Below, one piece after another: positions 22,370 through 33,362 of a DNA stretch of 64,000 nucleotides. Position 1 is the first letter of the stretch; every line of letters starts with the position of its first letter. Below the pieces are notes generated by a model. That model saw only the letters and a list, made by a program, of their open reading frames with translations, was not told the origin of the DNA and did no database searches. This DNA is from Aculops lycopersici. Taxonomy: Eukaryota > Arthropoda > Arachnida > Trombidiformes > Eriophyidae. The stretch spans positions 329,032 through 393,031 of the forward strand of contig WNKI01000001.1 in NCBI GenBank assembly GCA_015350385.1, given 5' to 3'. Position numbers and translations under genes: made by a program.

Positions 22370-24286
22370 TTAGACAGATATACTGCCATCCCTAAACTTT
22401 GTCTTTCCGATGTAAGCATTGACAACAACCGTCGCTTTGTCGTTGTCGTGCTTATCTTTGGCCTCTTGAAGCTTGTTGAGCTCATCTAAATCAGTATCGT
22501 CTTTCATTATAAACCCCTTGGCACCGAAACCGTCCGCCACCTTGTGATAATCTGTATAGGCTAACTCGCAGCTGATGGGCGAGCCCAACATTGGCACCTG
22601 TTCTCTAGCAATTTGAGTCCAGCAAGCGTCATTTCCAATGATCCAGTAAACAGGGATATTATGACGGACAAAAGTGTCCAGCTCTGGAATCGCGTAACCA
22701 AAAGCTCCATCACCCATGATTGCAACCACTTTTCTCTCTGGATTTGCCAACTTAGCTGCAAGAGCAAAGCCGGCTCCACAACCCAGGGTTCCATATGGTC
22801 CAGGGTCGAGCCAGCGCATGGGGCCAAATGGCTTCATAATGTAAGAGGCACTGCCGACAAAGTCTCCTCCATCGGCAACTAGAACTGTGTCATCCTTCTC
22901 AAATGTCTTCTTTAACTTGAGCAGTAGTTTCAATGGATTCAAATATTTGTCAGTCGATTCTAGTGCCATTTTTTCGATGGATTTGTCTCTATCGTCGTCT
23001 CGTTTCTTGAGCGTTTCAAGCCATTCCTTGTCAATCTGCACCTGGGATCCATTCAAAACTTTGGTCAGGTCATCAACAAATCGTCCAACATCCGACTCGA
23101 TTGCAACCTCGGGACTCCAAAAGATTCCAGCATTCAACTTGGCCGCTGAGGCCGACCTGTTGACCGAGATAACCTTGGTGCCTCGCTTGAAAATGCGTCC
23201 ATACGACAGTCTGAAATCACATATTGCACCCAATAGTATGACACAATCGGCCTCCTTGATGGCATCTTTTCGCGAATGTCTGAATTGAAAATCGTAGTCA
23301 GGGCCGAGCAAACCTCTTGCAGCTCCATTCAAGTAGACCGGAATGCCGAGCTTCTTGATGTTCTCGGCCACGAGCTTCGGACCAAAAGGTTTCAGGGTAG
23401 CCTGCGAGCCCAGGATAATGAGTGGCCGCTTTGCTTTCTTAAGTAAATCTGCCACTTGATTGACCTTTCCGGAATCGGGCGGCTTGATAGTAACTGGCAT
23501 TGGATCAAACTCTTGCTCCTTCCAGGCGTCAGCAAAGATGTGATCGAGTGCGTATTTAGTGTAGGCATTGACAATCTTTGTCTTGAGCGACTGTTTTCCC
23601 TTTGCCGGCGACATGTTTGCAAATTGCTCCGAAATAATATGATACGGATAGAGGACGTCAATAGGTAGCTCAACTAGAACTGGACCTGGTGTGTCGACTT
23701 GGGAAACTCGGAAGGCTTCCCGAAGTGTTGGTGTTATATCACGAATGCAATCAACGGTGAAACATTTCTTTGTCGCAGTCTTAAGTAGGGAAATTTGGTC
23801 GATGTCTTGAAGGGAACCTCTGCCTTTCAATAGGGTGGCTGCAGCTCCGGCTATCACAACAACTGGCGACTCGGCCATTTGAGCGTTTTTGATTGCTGTC
23901 ACTGTATTTGTCAATCCAGGACCAGCAGTCACCACTGCAACCCCGGGAATACCTGATATTCTGGCACTTGCATCGGCCGCAAACACCGCGGTCGCCTCAT
24001 GTCTTACATCGACGACCTTGATGTTAAGCTTGTCCGAGGCAACAGCGATCGGCGACACATGGCCACCAGGTAGGGTAAATATATTTTCGACTCCATGCGA
24101 CTTGAATACTCGAGCCACAAGCTCGCCGCCGTGTCTCTTCGAGTTTGTGTCAACTTTGTGGAATAATGCGTAAAGCAATCTGGATTGTCTGACCAACATG
24201 GCGAATAACATAAAAATGGGGTAACAAGACTGGGTAATACAAATAGCCACCAATCCCACATATAAAGGCATATACAGCCATGACAT
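22370..24286 (-). CDS. ILVBL: 2-hydroxyacyl-CoA lyase 2 / acetolactate synthase-like protein
   Basis: A 638-residue thiamine-diphosphate enzyme of the ILVBL/HACL2 family, which in mammals cleaves 2-hydroxyacyl-CoA at the ER during fatty-acid alpha-oxidation. An N-terminal hydrophobic segment (about residues 3-35) fits a membrane anchor. It is followed by RHGGELVARVFKSHGV, the PYR-domain catalytic glutamate in VVDVRHEATAVF, and TAGPGLTNTVTAIKNAQMA. The C-terminal PP domain carries the GDGAFGY...GNDACW cofactor motif. The sequence between these matches ILVBL more closely than peroxisomal HACL1, and there is no C-terminal peroxisomal tripeptide (it ends ISV). It is a single exon with a clear ATG. 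Confidence 0.93.
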   Translation of the reverse strand: MSWLYMPLYVGLVAICITQSCYPIFMLFAMLVRQSRLLYALFHKVDTNSKRHGGELVARVFKSHGVENIFTLPGGHVSPIAVASDKLNIKVVDVRHEATAVFAADASARISGIPGVAVVTAGPGLTNTVTAIKNAQMAESPVVVIAGAAATLLKGRGSLQDIDQISLLKTATKKCFTVDCIRDITPTLREAFRVSQVDTPGPVLVELPIDVLYPYHIISEQFANMSPAKGKQSLKTKIVNAYTKYALDHIFADAWKEQEFDPMPVTIKPPDSGKVNQVADLLKKAKRPLIILGSQATLKPFGPKLVAENIKKLGIPVYLNGAARGLLGPDYDFQFRHSRKDAIKEADCVILLGAICDFRLSYGRIFKRGTKVISVNRSASAAKLNAGIFWSPEVAIESDVGRFVDDLTKVLNGSQVQIDKEWLETLKKRDDDRDKSIEKMALESTDKYLNPLKLLLKLKKTFEKDDTVLVADGGDFVGSASYIMKPFGPMRWLDPGPYGTLGCGAGFALAAKLANPERKVVAIMGDGAFGYAIPELDTFVRHNIPVYWIIGNDACWTQIAREQVPMLGSPISCELAYTDYHKVADGFGAKGFIMKDDTDLDELNKLQEAKDKHDNDKATVVVNAYIGKTKFRDGSISV

Positions 24287-24680
24287 GCCTACGGGTTCCT
24301 ATGGTTGGCGGCTCGGTGGTGCTGTTGTGAAACTCGATAATCTAATAAGTTTATAGAAGCTCCCCTTAGAGCAAAGTTGCTTGAATAGAACTAAACTGTT
24401 TTAGCTGTACATTTGGCGTCTACTTTGTGGCCCTTTGCTCGATGGTGAATCCACCCATTGCAAGCGAGTGGTGAGATAGAAAGAGTGAGCATTTAGACTC
24501 GATTCCAGAGACAAGAGGAGGCGCATGTGGGAGAGGTGCAATGGAGTAGGAGAAAAAGTGAAAAATAAACGAAGGAGTAGCAACAGGTTGCCGGCGCTGC
24601 CTCGCTCAAGATTATCTTACGGACACTCGTCGTGGTGAACTCAAGTGCCGACTCGAAACAGCAATCATTGCGATGAGAGC

Positions 24681-24711
24681 TGTCATGATTCGGCTCATGA
24701 ACATCATGACA
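24681..24711. other. Short perfect inverted repeat
   Basis: TGTCATGAT at 24681-24689 pairs perfectly with ATCATGACA at 24703-24711 across a 13-base loop. It lies just 16 bases before the larger hairpin. Confidence 0.6.
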
Positions 24712-24726
24712 ACAGCGAGACCAGCG

Positions 24727-24782
24727 GCTTGCCAGAGAGGCACTGATTGCGCTTTTGTGATCTTAGTGTCTCTCTGGCAAGC
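24727..24782. ncRNA. Pre-miRNA-like hairpin (candidate)
   Basis: The left arm GCTTGCCAGAGAGGCACT (24727-24744) and right arm AGTGTCTCTCTGGCAAGC (24765-24782) pair at 17 of 18 positions, with one G-U wobble possible, around a 20-base loop. The right arm continues into a 16-base perfect palindrome (24774-24789). The size and pairing suit a short microRNA precursor. I do not recognise the sequence as a known conserved microRNA. The strand is undetermined. Confidence 0.35.
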
Positions 24783-24878
24783 TTGCCAGTGAAGATAGAT
24801 TCTGGGAATGCGATGGCATGGATAGTAGAGGCAAGAACGACTTAATGTGTAAATTGAACAATGATAGTATGGCTTTGA

Positions 24879-24884
24879 TTTATT
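24879..24884 (-). terminator. Poly(A) signal of the CH-less filamin-repeat gene
   Basis: AATAAA on the minus strand, about 80 bases after the stop codon at 24964. Confidence 0.6.
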
Positions 24885-24963
24885 CCTTGGAGTTGGTGCT
24901 TGTAGGTTGCTTTAGTTTGCTAGTTACGTTGTCTTGATAGAAATTAAAATTAAAATTAAGTTG

Positions 24964-27900
24964 TTACTGTAACCTGTAAGGCGCTTGTTTCGTCATGTTG
25001 TGACCACCATCGTTTGCCACGACATTCGGATACTGGCCATACTCGACCATCGTCGGCTGGAAGGGAACTTGGTGAGGGTGGAGTATTTTGGCGCTATTGT
25101 TATTGTTACTGCTGCTGATAAGGCCACTGATTGCGCTACCTGTACTCGATTGGCTACCAGCTACCATGTTATTCCGCTGCTGGCTCAAAAGAAACCTGTT
25201 GAGCTCTTCCTGGGTGTCAAAGATCATTACAGAAAAGGGTGAGCCTGGCACATGGCGGCCTGACCACTTGATTTCGATCCGGTAGTCGCCGGGCTCCGTT
25301 GGGTCATATTTACAAAGAATCGTTCGGTCTCGCTGACTCTCGCGCTGAGTCTCCATCCTAAAGGCACCTTTTGGACCTCTAATGCGGACAGTCAATTGGC
25401 CAGCTCCAGCGCCTCGTGTGTCGCAAACAAATCTGCTTTGGTATAGAGACAAAACTCCGTGCTCCACTCCGGGACCGCGGACGCGAACTTTGGTGGGATC
25501 CGGTTGGCCGGAAACCTTGATTATAAAAGGACTCTTAGGAATGTGTTGGTTTCCATACTTGACCGTCAGCATTTGCCTACCCGCCTCTTGGGGCTTGATG
25601 TACAGGATAAAAGTGCCATCGCCTCGATCGAGAAGCTCGCAGAAGGCCACTTTCGTTGGTCCCGTGCAAAGGGCGGTCAGTTCACCTGGTCCAGCCTTTC
25701 GGGTGTCGATGAAAGTTTTGATCTCCTCGCCTAGAATGGCACCCTTGAGGGTGTCGGCTGTGCATACGACCTTTGTTGGATCGCAGCCACCGGTCACACT
25801 TACCTCAATCGGACATCCGGCCACCTGTTTGCCATCCCAAAGAACATTGACCGAGTAGGCGCCAGCCACCTCGGCGATATATGTTGCCTTGTATATCCGC
25901 GTTTCAATTTGCTCCAGTCTAACCTTAATCATTTCGTTGCCGGCTCCACTGAATCTGACCTCAGGCTTTCCCTCGCAAGCCTTAGTTCCGTCAATTGTAA
26001 ACTCGGCAAGCTCGCCGCACTTCGCCTCCACGAGGCCGTGACCGCGCAGAGAAACGACTGGCGGTTGTACGACCTCATCCTGGTTGAACTTTCCATTAGT
26101 CGCTTGCTGTTTTATTCTGTTGTTATGATGCCCATCAAGCTCAGACTGTTTAGCCACTTGTTGATGGTGATCCGTCAATGAAGAGTGATGCGCCTGCATG
26201 GGCGAGAGTTTGACTGAAGCGAGCGTTTCCGGTACATTCAAATTATTGTAATAAAATCTCAGCAGGTAAGTGGCCTCAAGAGAGAAATCTTTCGCTGTTA
26301 ATCCTCTGGGCACCTGGCTTGGCTCAGGTGGGCAGATAAAGTTTAGCTTATGGATACCCTGGGAGACTTGACTCACAGGAACACTGAATTTCAGGTTGGA
26401 GTTTGCGCGACAGTAAGCCTCGGCCTTGAGTTCTCCTGGACCACATTTTGTTGTGTCCACGCTGATTTGCCTCTTAACTCGCGGCTCATATGCAACAGAT
26501 AATTGGTTGGTGGTCGTGAAGTTGCCTGTCGGAGTTACCTGCGTTCCATTCAATATTTGGATCCTGGACAGGTCGTTGATTGGCACGGTGTAGGGACTGT
26601 TCTCAATGTGCACGCCATTCCAGTATAAGCTAATGGTTGCATAACCAACTTCCGTGGGCTTATATTTGATTATATAAGATTCGGCTTGTTTCTCAACCTT
26701 TGGCACAATTTCCCTATTTCCATTCTCGATCCTAATCTTGAGCTCGCCGTCGGCCGAAGTGTCGACAGAAAATTGAGCGTTTCGATTTACCTCGGCACAA
26801 CGAAGTCCAGCGCCTGCCACTTTGACTGGATCAATCTCGTCACGAACACTAAACACGAGCGGACTCTTGGGCACTTCGTAGCCCTCTAGAGTTACTGAGA
26901 GTTTGTAGATACCTGAAACTTGGGGTGTGAATGCGATAATTTCATCACCTGTTTCATTTGAGTCTATTGAAACTGGAATCTCTTTGCCGTTGGAATTTGT
27001 GACCACGACATCCAAATCAGCCGACTCACCGGCCTCTCTTCTATCCAGTTTAACCTCGATTTTATCATTGATCTTGATGGGCAACACTAACTTGATGGGT
27101 TCGAGAATGACACTTGAGGGGTCGAAAGCCTGAGTTAGGAATGGAGAACCGGGAACTTGACGATCTTTATATAGAACCTCGATTTTGTGCGATCCTACTC
27201 TACGAGGTGTCCATTTGGCGAGAAGGTTGCCATCTTGTTGGAGGTAGCAGGACACCTCAACAAGATTGTTGCTCGAGTCCGTGATCAGGACATCGAAGTC
27301 ATTGGCATGTGCCATTCTGTTGGTTTCGATAATGAACGCACCTGTTGAATTGACAGGTGACTTTTTTAAGCTAATCCCATGTACTTCTATGTTTTGTAGA
27401 ATTTCATCTTCTCTTGAGACAACTGGAGCTTTTGCGGGCTTGACATTCGACTTGATTGGTTTTGAACTGGATTTTGATATGTTCATACCCTCCAAGTTCT
27501 CAGCGATTTGCTTGACAACTCTATCTGTTTTGGGAGCACTCGTTGGTTGTGTCTCCTGGACTTGGGAAGATTCTCGGCCCTCCGAGTCCAAGACTTCAAC
27601 AATGAAGGGCGAATTTGGTGCAACTCGATCATTGAAGGATACATTGATGGAATGCGTAGCAAACTCTGTGGGCACAAATGTTAGGAAACATAAACCTTGC
27701 TTGCTATCTGATTTCTTGACTTCAAATTCGACTGGTTTCCTATTCGAACCCGATACCACGAACAAAACCAGGTTACCCTCGCCGGCTCGTGAGGCATCAA
27801 TTGTAAAAGTTACGGGTGCATTGATTCTCACCAAAGACTTGGACGTTGTGGCACTTGTTTCTAGGGAGTCGCAGGTTATCTTGACTTCGTTGACGTTATA

Positions 27901-29457
27901 AACATTGCAAACAATTGGACTTCCTGGTAAAAGTTGATTGTTGACAGTTATAAATAAACTATGTGGTCCTATCTTGGTTGGTCTGAAGGTTAATTTAAAT
28001 TTGGGATTTCTATCTGCTCTGTCGGCTGGCCTCACTTCGTCTGCATATAGCTTTTCGTTGAATGAATCGGGTGCTGTTATTGATACCTGGCAATTACTAG
28101 GCAATAATTGTTGAGCTGTCAATGTTCCCAAGTATTCGACGTCAAAGTTGACTTGTTCATTTATGGCAGCAAGTTTGAGAAGCTCACTACTAGTTAGCGT
28201 AATTCTAGCTTGGGGATATTGGGAAACTTGTACGAGGAATGGATTGTTTGGCACTGAGATTCCATTAAACTTAACATCAATAGTATGCTCCACCGCCTCC
28301 GTGGGTGTAAAGTGGACGCGAATTATAGCATTTGCTTCAGATTGGAAATTGTTTGGCACATTTCGGGTTGTCGACGAGACTCTAATCTCGAGATTTCCGC
28401 TTCCGGCTTGCGAGGCATCAATGAAGAAATAAACTGGGTGTCCAATGACACCATCGGTTACGTCACTAACGAGCACTTTGGTGTGATCGAAGACTTTGAG
28501 CGAAAGTGGAAATTGTTCGAGTATTTCTTCGGGCAACCTGTCGATAAGATGAGACTTGGGCTTCAGCTCGATGGTGTAGTCGCCTACAATTGAGGGTAGA
28601 AACTCAAACTTGTAATGAGCTTGAGGCGAGACTTCGATGAGCTTGTAGTCGATTTGTTGGTTCTCGGGGTCGAATATCAAAATGTCATCTTGGGCAATTT
28701 TCCGCGTCAGGCTAAGATCTTGGAGGGCGAACGTAGCCATCGAGTTGAGTATGATTCTCTCTTCTTTGATCAGAATTGGATTTCGTGAGGGTTCGCTTTT
28801 CGAGGACGCAGCATCCACTTGTTGCACAAGACCACCATTGACGTGTTTGTTTGTCTCTCCATGCGGATCCAACACTTCAACTACAAATGGACAACCATTG
28901 ACGTTGTGGCCATTGAACTTGATATCAACAATATGAGGTACCGATTCTTCGGGTACAAAGTTAACTATGCATTTGCCGTTGTCCAAAACTTGAACTTGAT
29001 TGGGTATCTCGCCCTCATTTACCGCAATCTCGAGTCGACCCTCGCCCGCCTCCGAGGCGTCGACGGCAAACTGGTAGCTCTCGTTGACGTAACATTTGCC
29101 GGAAGAATCGTTGATCAAAACTTTTGATAAATCGTAGGCTTTAGCTTGAAAGGAAACTCCAGCTTGAGGTTTGCTTGCGGGAGTGGACAAGTCGACGCTT
29201 ATGGTGTAGAGTCCGACGATTGGAGCGCGAAAAGAAACTTTGCATTTGCTACTGTTGGCTGGATCAGCGCTTATTTGTTTGTCCAGTGCGCCGATAACTG
29301 GATTTGATATACTGACCAACAAGTTGCTAAGTTGCAGATTGGGGGCCAGAAGGACATCAAAAGTTTGCTGCTGATTGACTTGAAAGGCGCCGAAAGTTGC
29401 AACTTGAACCGGCCTCGCGCCGGCCGCTTGCTGTTGCTCACTAAAATCTTGGTTCAT
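24964..29457 (-). CDS. Filamin-repeat protein without actin-binding domain, jitterbug/FLN-2-like
   Basis: A 1,497-residue protein in one exon, starting at a clear ATG (29457). By eye it is built from about 13 immunoglobulin-like filamin repeats, most ending in the N/G-SPF-type strand (VPGSPFLTQ, APNSPFIVEV, IPKSPFIIKV). Two linkers interrupt them: a Ser/Lys-rich one near residues 620-686 and a His/Gln-rich one near 1082-1129. The last repeat (from about residue 1319: PTKVRVRGPGVEHG, then CDTRGAGAGQLTVRIRGPKG, DPTEPGDYRIE and VMIFDTQEELNRF) closely recalls the C-terminal repeat of jitterbug/FLN-2 as I remember it. A 75-residue polar tail follows. No calponin-homology domain is present, so actin binding must be indirect or supplied by isoforms not visible here. 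Head to head with a conventional filamin gene. Confidence 0.9.
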   Translation of the reverse strand: MNQDFSEQQQAAGARPVQVATFGAFQVNQQQTFDVLLAPNLQLSNLLVSISNPVIGALDKQISADPANSSKCKVSFRAPIVGLYTISVDLSTPASKPQAGVSFQAKAYDLSKVLINDSSGKCYVNESYQFAVDASEAGEGRLEIAVNEGEIPNQVQVLDNGKCIVNFVPEESVPHIVDIKFNGHNVNGCPFVVEVLDPHGETNKHVNGGLVQQVDAASSKSEPSRNPILIKEERIILNSMATFALQDLSLTRKIAQDDILIFDPENQQIDYKLIEVSPQAHYKFEFLPSIVGDYTIELKPKSHLIDRLPEEILEQFPLSLKVFDHTKVLVSDVTDGVIGHPVYFFIDASQAGSGNLEIRVSSTTRNVPNNFQSEANAIIRVHFTPTEAVEHTIDVKFNGISVPNNPFLVQVSQYPQARITLTSSELLKLAAINEQVNFDVEYLGTLTAQQLLPSNCQVSITAPDSFNEKLYADEVRPADRADRNPKFKLTFRPTKIGPHSLFITVNNQLLPGSPIVCNVYNVNEVKITCDSLETSATTSKSLVRINAPVTFTIDASRAGEGNLVLFVVSGSNRKPVEFEVKKSDSKQGLCFLTFVPTEFATHSINVSFNDRVAPNSPFIVEVLDSEGRESSQVQETQPTSAPKTDRVVKQIAENLEGMNISKSSSKPIKSNVKPAKAPVVSREDEILQNIEVHGISLKKSPVNSTGAFIIETNRMAHANDFDVLITDSSNNLVEVSCYLQQDGNLLAKWTPRRVGSHKIEVLYKDRQVPGSPFLTQAFDPSSVILEPIKLVLPIKINDKIEVKLDRREAGESADLDVVVTNSNGKEIPVSIDSNETGDEIIAFTPQVSGIYKLSVTLEGYEVPKSPLVFSVRDEIDPVKVAGAGLRCAEVNRNAQFSVDTSADGELKIRIENGNREIVPKVEKQAESYIIKYKPTEVGYATISLYWNGVHIENSPYTVPINDLSRIQILNGTQVTPTGNFTTTNQLSVAYEPRVKRQISVDTTKCGPGELKAEAYCRANSNLKFSVPVSQVSQGIHKLNFICPPEPSQVPRGLTAKDFSLEATYLLRFYYNNLNVPETLASVKLSPMQAHHSSLTDHHQQVAKQSELDGHHNNRIKQQATNGKFNQDEVVQPPVVSLRGHGLVEAKCGELAEFTIDGTKACEGKPEVRFSGAGNEMIKVRLEQIETRIYKATYIAEVAGAYSVNVLWDGKQVAGCPIEVSVTGGCDPTKVVCTADTLKGAILGEEIKTFIDTRKAGPGELTALCTGPTKVAFCELLDRGDGTFILYIKPQEAGRQMLTVKYGNQHIPKSPFIIKVSGQPDPTKVRVRGPGVEHGVLSLYQSRFVCDTRGAGAGQLTVRIRGPKGAFRMETQRESQRDRTILCKYDPTEPGDYRIEIKWSGRHVPGSPFSVMIFDTQEELNRFLLSQQRNNMVAGSQSSTGSAISGLISSSNNNNSAKILHPHQVPFQPTMVEYGQYPNVVANDGGHNMTKQAPYRLQ

Positions 29458-32400
29458 CTTGAGGGATGATAATACTTCTCTTCAAATTAATAAGCTCAAT
29501 TCTAGGGTAGATTTTCAGTATTATTGGTAACAATAAACACAACAACAGGTGGTAATAGAGGTGATGGGGTGATGGGACATGCGATCATTTGCAACAGGTG
29601 AAATACGGGTAAAATATATTAATTCGTTTCGCTGGTAGTAACAGCAAGAGTGCAACAAGGACGCCGAATTTGTCTAATTGATTCGCATGTTTGCTCGTCT
29701 TTTCAAGCGCGACAGGTAAAAACACTCGATGTTTTGTTGTCGCCTGTCTCTTGTCGCTGTCGTCGTCGTCGTCGCCACTTCAAGTTAAAGTTTTTTCCTA
29801 GCTACCTGTTGCTTCTGTCGTCGTCGTCGTCGCAGTTGTTGTCGATGATGCTTGAAGCCGATTTCAAGTGACACTATCGGCAACTCTGCGTGAATTCGCC
29901 AAAATGTTTGCCTCGCTGGATTGTTGTTATTTTCGCTCTTTCTCTTTCTATGGCCTCATTTTGATGCTGCCACCGTCCTACTCGCTGCGACTGTGTTGCT
30001 TGCCCACTCGCTTCACTTCGACACTGTGCTTGCCTCTGCACCACAACTAGTGCCGGCCGCCCAACGACACTGCCCTTTGCTCGCCTCCCTCTCGCTTCTT
30101 GCTCTCCGTGTTATGTGCCCTTGCCATTGGTGTGTAATTTTCCAATGGCCATTTGCTATGTCGATTCCAGTGGCCAGAGGCAAGTGCGCGACTAAGAGCG
30201 AGAACAACACTGCACACAGGCACATTGGTCAGTTTTGCGGGACCACTGACCGCTCGCTCAGTTGGTAGGAGTGTTAGTTGGTTGCACTGTCCGCTCACGG
30301 CTAGCCGACCAGAACCCCCTACACGCCCACCCCGAAAGCCGAACCTTCAACCAGAGCAACCGAGCAAGACTGTGCACTGCAACGACGCATGTGTGTGTGG
30401 TAAAGATAGATGTAGATAGATAAAGAGCAAACTGACCATTCAGTTGCCGCCTTTTACTTGTTAGCTCGCCAGCCTAACGCCGCCGGCTCACCTGTTGATC
30501 TTGGTTGTTGTTGTTGCTCTTGCTGTTCAATTTTCGCCGCCAAAAATCAACTGCCGCTTAGCCGACCCAATGGCGCCGGCCAGCTAACGAGCCGATGAAC
30601 TCCTCAAGCGACAAGACTTAAGTTGAGTGTAAGATCCGTCGTTTTCGACGTTCAGCGAGCTAGCTGGCCGACAAGTTTGCAGGAAGGCGAGAGGGCAAGC
30701 AAACGAGGCGCATAACTTCGATCAGACTTACTAAATGGAAGCGCTAATGTGAACGGGCGGCAGGTGGCTTTGCGCTCGATCGACTGAATTTTCCCCTCAA
30801 ATGAGCACCAGCTCCTTGGCTCACCTGTTCGCATCTTCGGCTTTTTATCGATTCCAGTTGGCTGTTAGCTCGAGGCGCATTTCTGCTCCGCGGCTGTTGC
30901 ACAAAGTCAAATGACTAGATTATTTAGTACATCCACCCTAAGTTTAAAGCACTAGCTATAAGACAAGGAAAAACGTATTTCTTCGCAACTCGCACGAGCA
31001 ATAGACAAACTAACCAACCAGACAGGTGAGCCCCTGGAATGAAGCGGCGAGTCGAGCTGCTCACTGATTGTCTATTCAGTGCAAATGGTGGCCGCGAGAT
31101 GATTAGCTTGCCAAGTGGACGGCGTGTCGCGACTCGCGAGTTGCGAGGCGAAACTCAATCCCTTGCGCTCGCACTCACGATAGACTTCATAGGTCAGTTG
31201 CAAGCAAAAATGTAAGCAGCTAACTGAAATGGATAGATGAATTTGGGATTGTTTATTGTGCTTGCGGACACTTCAAATCCCAAATTAGCCAGACCACTAA
31301 CCGAAAGACAAACAAAACAATGCAACAAACGAGAACCAAAGGAAGCCTATCTCTCTGTCAGTTGGCTGAGAGGGTTTAGTGTAGCTGCAAAGCTTTTGTT
31401 TCGGCGAGTTTCATGTTCATTGTGGTGTCCGAGTTCATTCCCGTTGCCGTAGCAATTCAATCGCGTGCTCACCTGTACCTGTGAAATTTCACTTTCTCCT
31501 TCTCTAAACAAGGAGATGCTAGGGTTGCAATTTGAGCATAACGAGTAACTCAAACGACAGCCAGCTACTACCATGATTAATGGCAGCCCGTCCGACGAGC
31601 CCAGCGCTTACGCAACTTGCGCGAGTCGTTCCGCCTCCGCAAGTTGGGTAAGCGGAGGCGACGCCACAGTGGCAAGCTAGCTGGCGACGACCATTTGTTG
31701 CCAATCCGCTTTGGTCGCGTCATGACTTTTCGCTGTCGCCGCAATCAACTTTAGCTACCATTGACCAGAGAAGTGGCGCTCGCCATTTCAACACTTCCAC
31801 TTGACTCCTCCTCCTGCTTTCTCGCCGCACATTCCATCTGATTGCAAGTCTGCGGTTTTTGTTGCCTCACATGTCTTGTTGGTCTATTTGCCGATGGCCA
31901 ACAAACTAATCTCCACCAAAGAATCTCCGCAACTTGCGCAACCGAATGACGTGACTCCGGCTCTCGGTCAGCTGGCTGAGTGTAAGTTGCTCATTTGTGC
32001 GCATTGTATACATATATTCATCAGTTGCGCAGCGAGAAACTCAATACTAGGCGACGACGAAAATGATTAGAATGAATGCAAATTTTACTCGTTATTCGAA
32101 TCTCTGGCTTACGATTTTCAGTTGCGTGCACCACAACTAAAAACTTCATCGCTTTTTTGCTCACTAGCTATCACCAAGCGAGCAACTAAACTCCACTTGC
32201 AGCTCATGAATGTTGGCCACTTGTTGCTCGTTGGCGAGAATGAATCACTGTCGATTGCTAAGCTCAGAGCACCAAGTTGGCAAACTGGCAACAAGTTTAC
32301 TGGCAACGCGTGACTCGATGTGGGAAAATGGAACAACTATCACAAAGAAATCTGGATAATGGAGATCGAGATGCCACCTGGCCAGTTGCGCGAGAACTAT

Positions 32401-32702
32401 AAGCTAGCTTGTTACGATTACGACAACAAGAATTGAAAGTAAATAACTTGCTCAAGACGATAGGCGGCTTTCTGCAGCAACAACTCGACTTTCATCTGGC
32501 CTCTCGTCTTTCGTCGACGTTCCTATTCCTGTTGATGTAGTTGTCGCTGCTGCCATCGCAGTTAGTATCATAGTTTACCTAGCTAGCTTAATTGGGCCTC
32601 AAGTGCGCGAAGTGAGCTCATTGGAGTTATGGGGCGTCGTGTGCACTAATGGGAGTCGAGCTCACGTATGTCCATTGCATTTGCACAGGCATCAGTCTTT
32701 AA

Positions 32703-32711
32703 AGAGAGAGA

Positions 32712-32795
<84 letters not shown>

Positions 32796-32935
32796 AGTAG
32801 TATATACGTAGTATACGTACGTACGTACTACGTACGTACGTACTACTACTACGTAGTACGTACGTAGTACGTAGTAGNNNNNNNNNNNNNNNNNNNNAGN
32901 GAGNGAGNGNNGAGAGAGAGAGAGAGAGAGAGCAG
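32703..32935. repeat. GA microsatellite with assembly gap and TACG-periodic filler
   Basis: A long GA run (about 32703-32790) passes into about 80 bases of TACG/TACTAC-type sequence, then scattered Ns (32878-32911) and a second GA run. It mirrors the structure of the 14611-15009 locus, which argues for a shared sequencing or gap-filling artefact. Confidence 0.85.
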
Positions 32936-33362
32936 AAAAGTCTAACGGCAGGCAGCAGCGCATCGTTTGTCGCTGTCGTCTTTTTGGCCGCCACAGGAGT
33001 AGATGTACCCTTTCCCGTTTCTCCCCCCTCTCCTCTCATCCTCTCGACTGCGACGATAACCGACTCGACTGACTCACGAGCTCAAAAGACTTCTGACTTA
33101 TGCGTCAACAAGACAACAGCAACAGCTCCTACCACTAGAAACGAGAAGATTCCCAAACTACTAGTGAGCCCCAAATGGAGGATCGGTGAATCGAGCTTCC
33201 AGGTATAGGTACCAAGTTCTCTTGAGCACCCTTCGGTAGGTAGCAGCAAAATTGATGAATAAAATGATGCAACTCGGAAGAGGCGAACGGGCAGGTAAAA
33301 TTTCAACTTCCGAGAAATCGCTCGACGCTAACGATACGATTTGCGTTAGATAAGATGGAAAG

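Larger units (their letters stand above)
24287..24963. other. Spacer with two nearby hairpins between ILVBL and the filamin-repeat gene
   Basis: Non-coding. It holds the poly(A) signal of the downstream-ending filamin-repeat gene (24879-24884, minus strand) and two inverted repeats (24681-24711 and 24727-24789), annotated separately. It also includes the upstream region of ILVBL. Confidence 0.5.

Noticed and set aside
32646..33039. Frames encoding Leu/Ser and Arg/Glu runs across the GA tract
   Set aside because: These are translations of a microsatellite and gap filler, not genes.
32984..33208. Thr-rich frame ending at a donor-like CCAG|GTATAG
   Set aside because: There is no in-frame ATG and the upstream end runs into the gap. 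It may be UTR.
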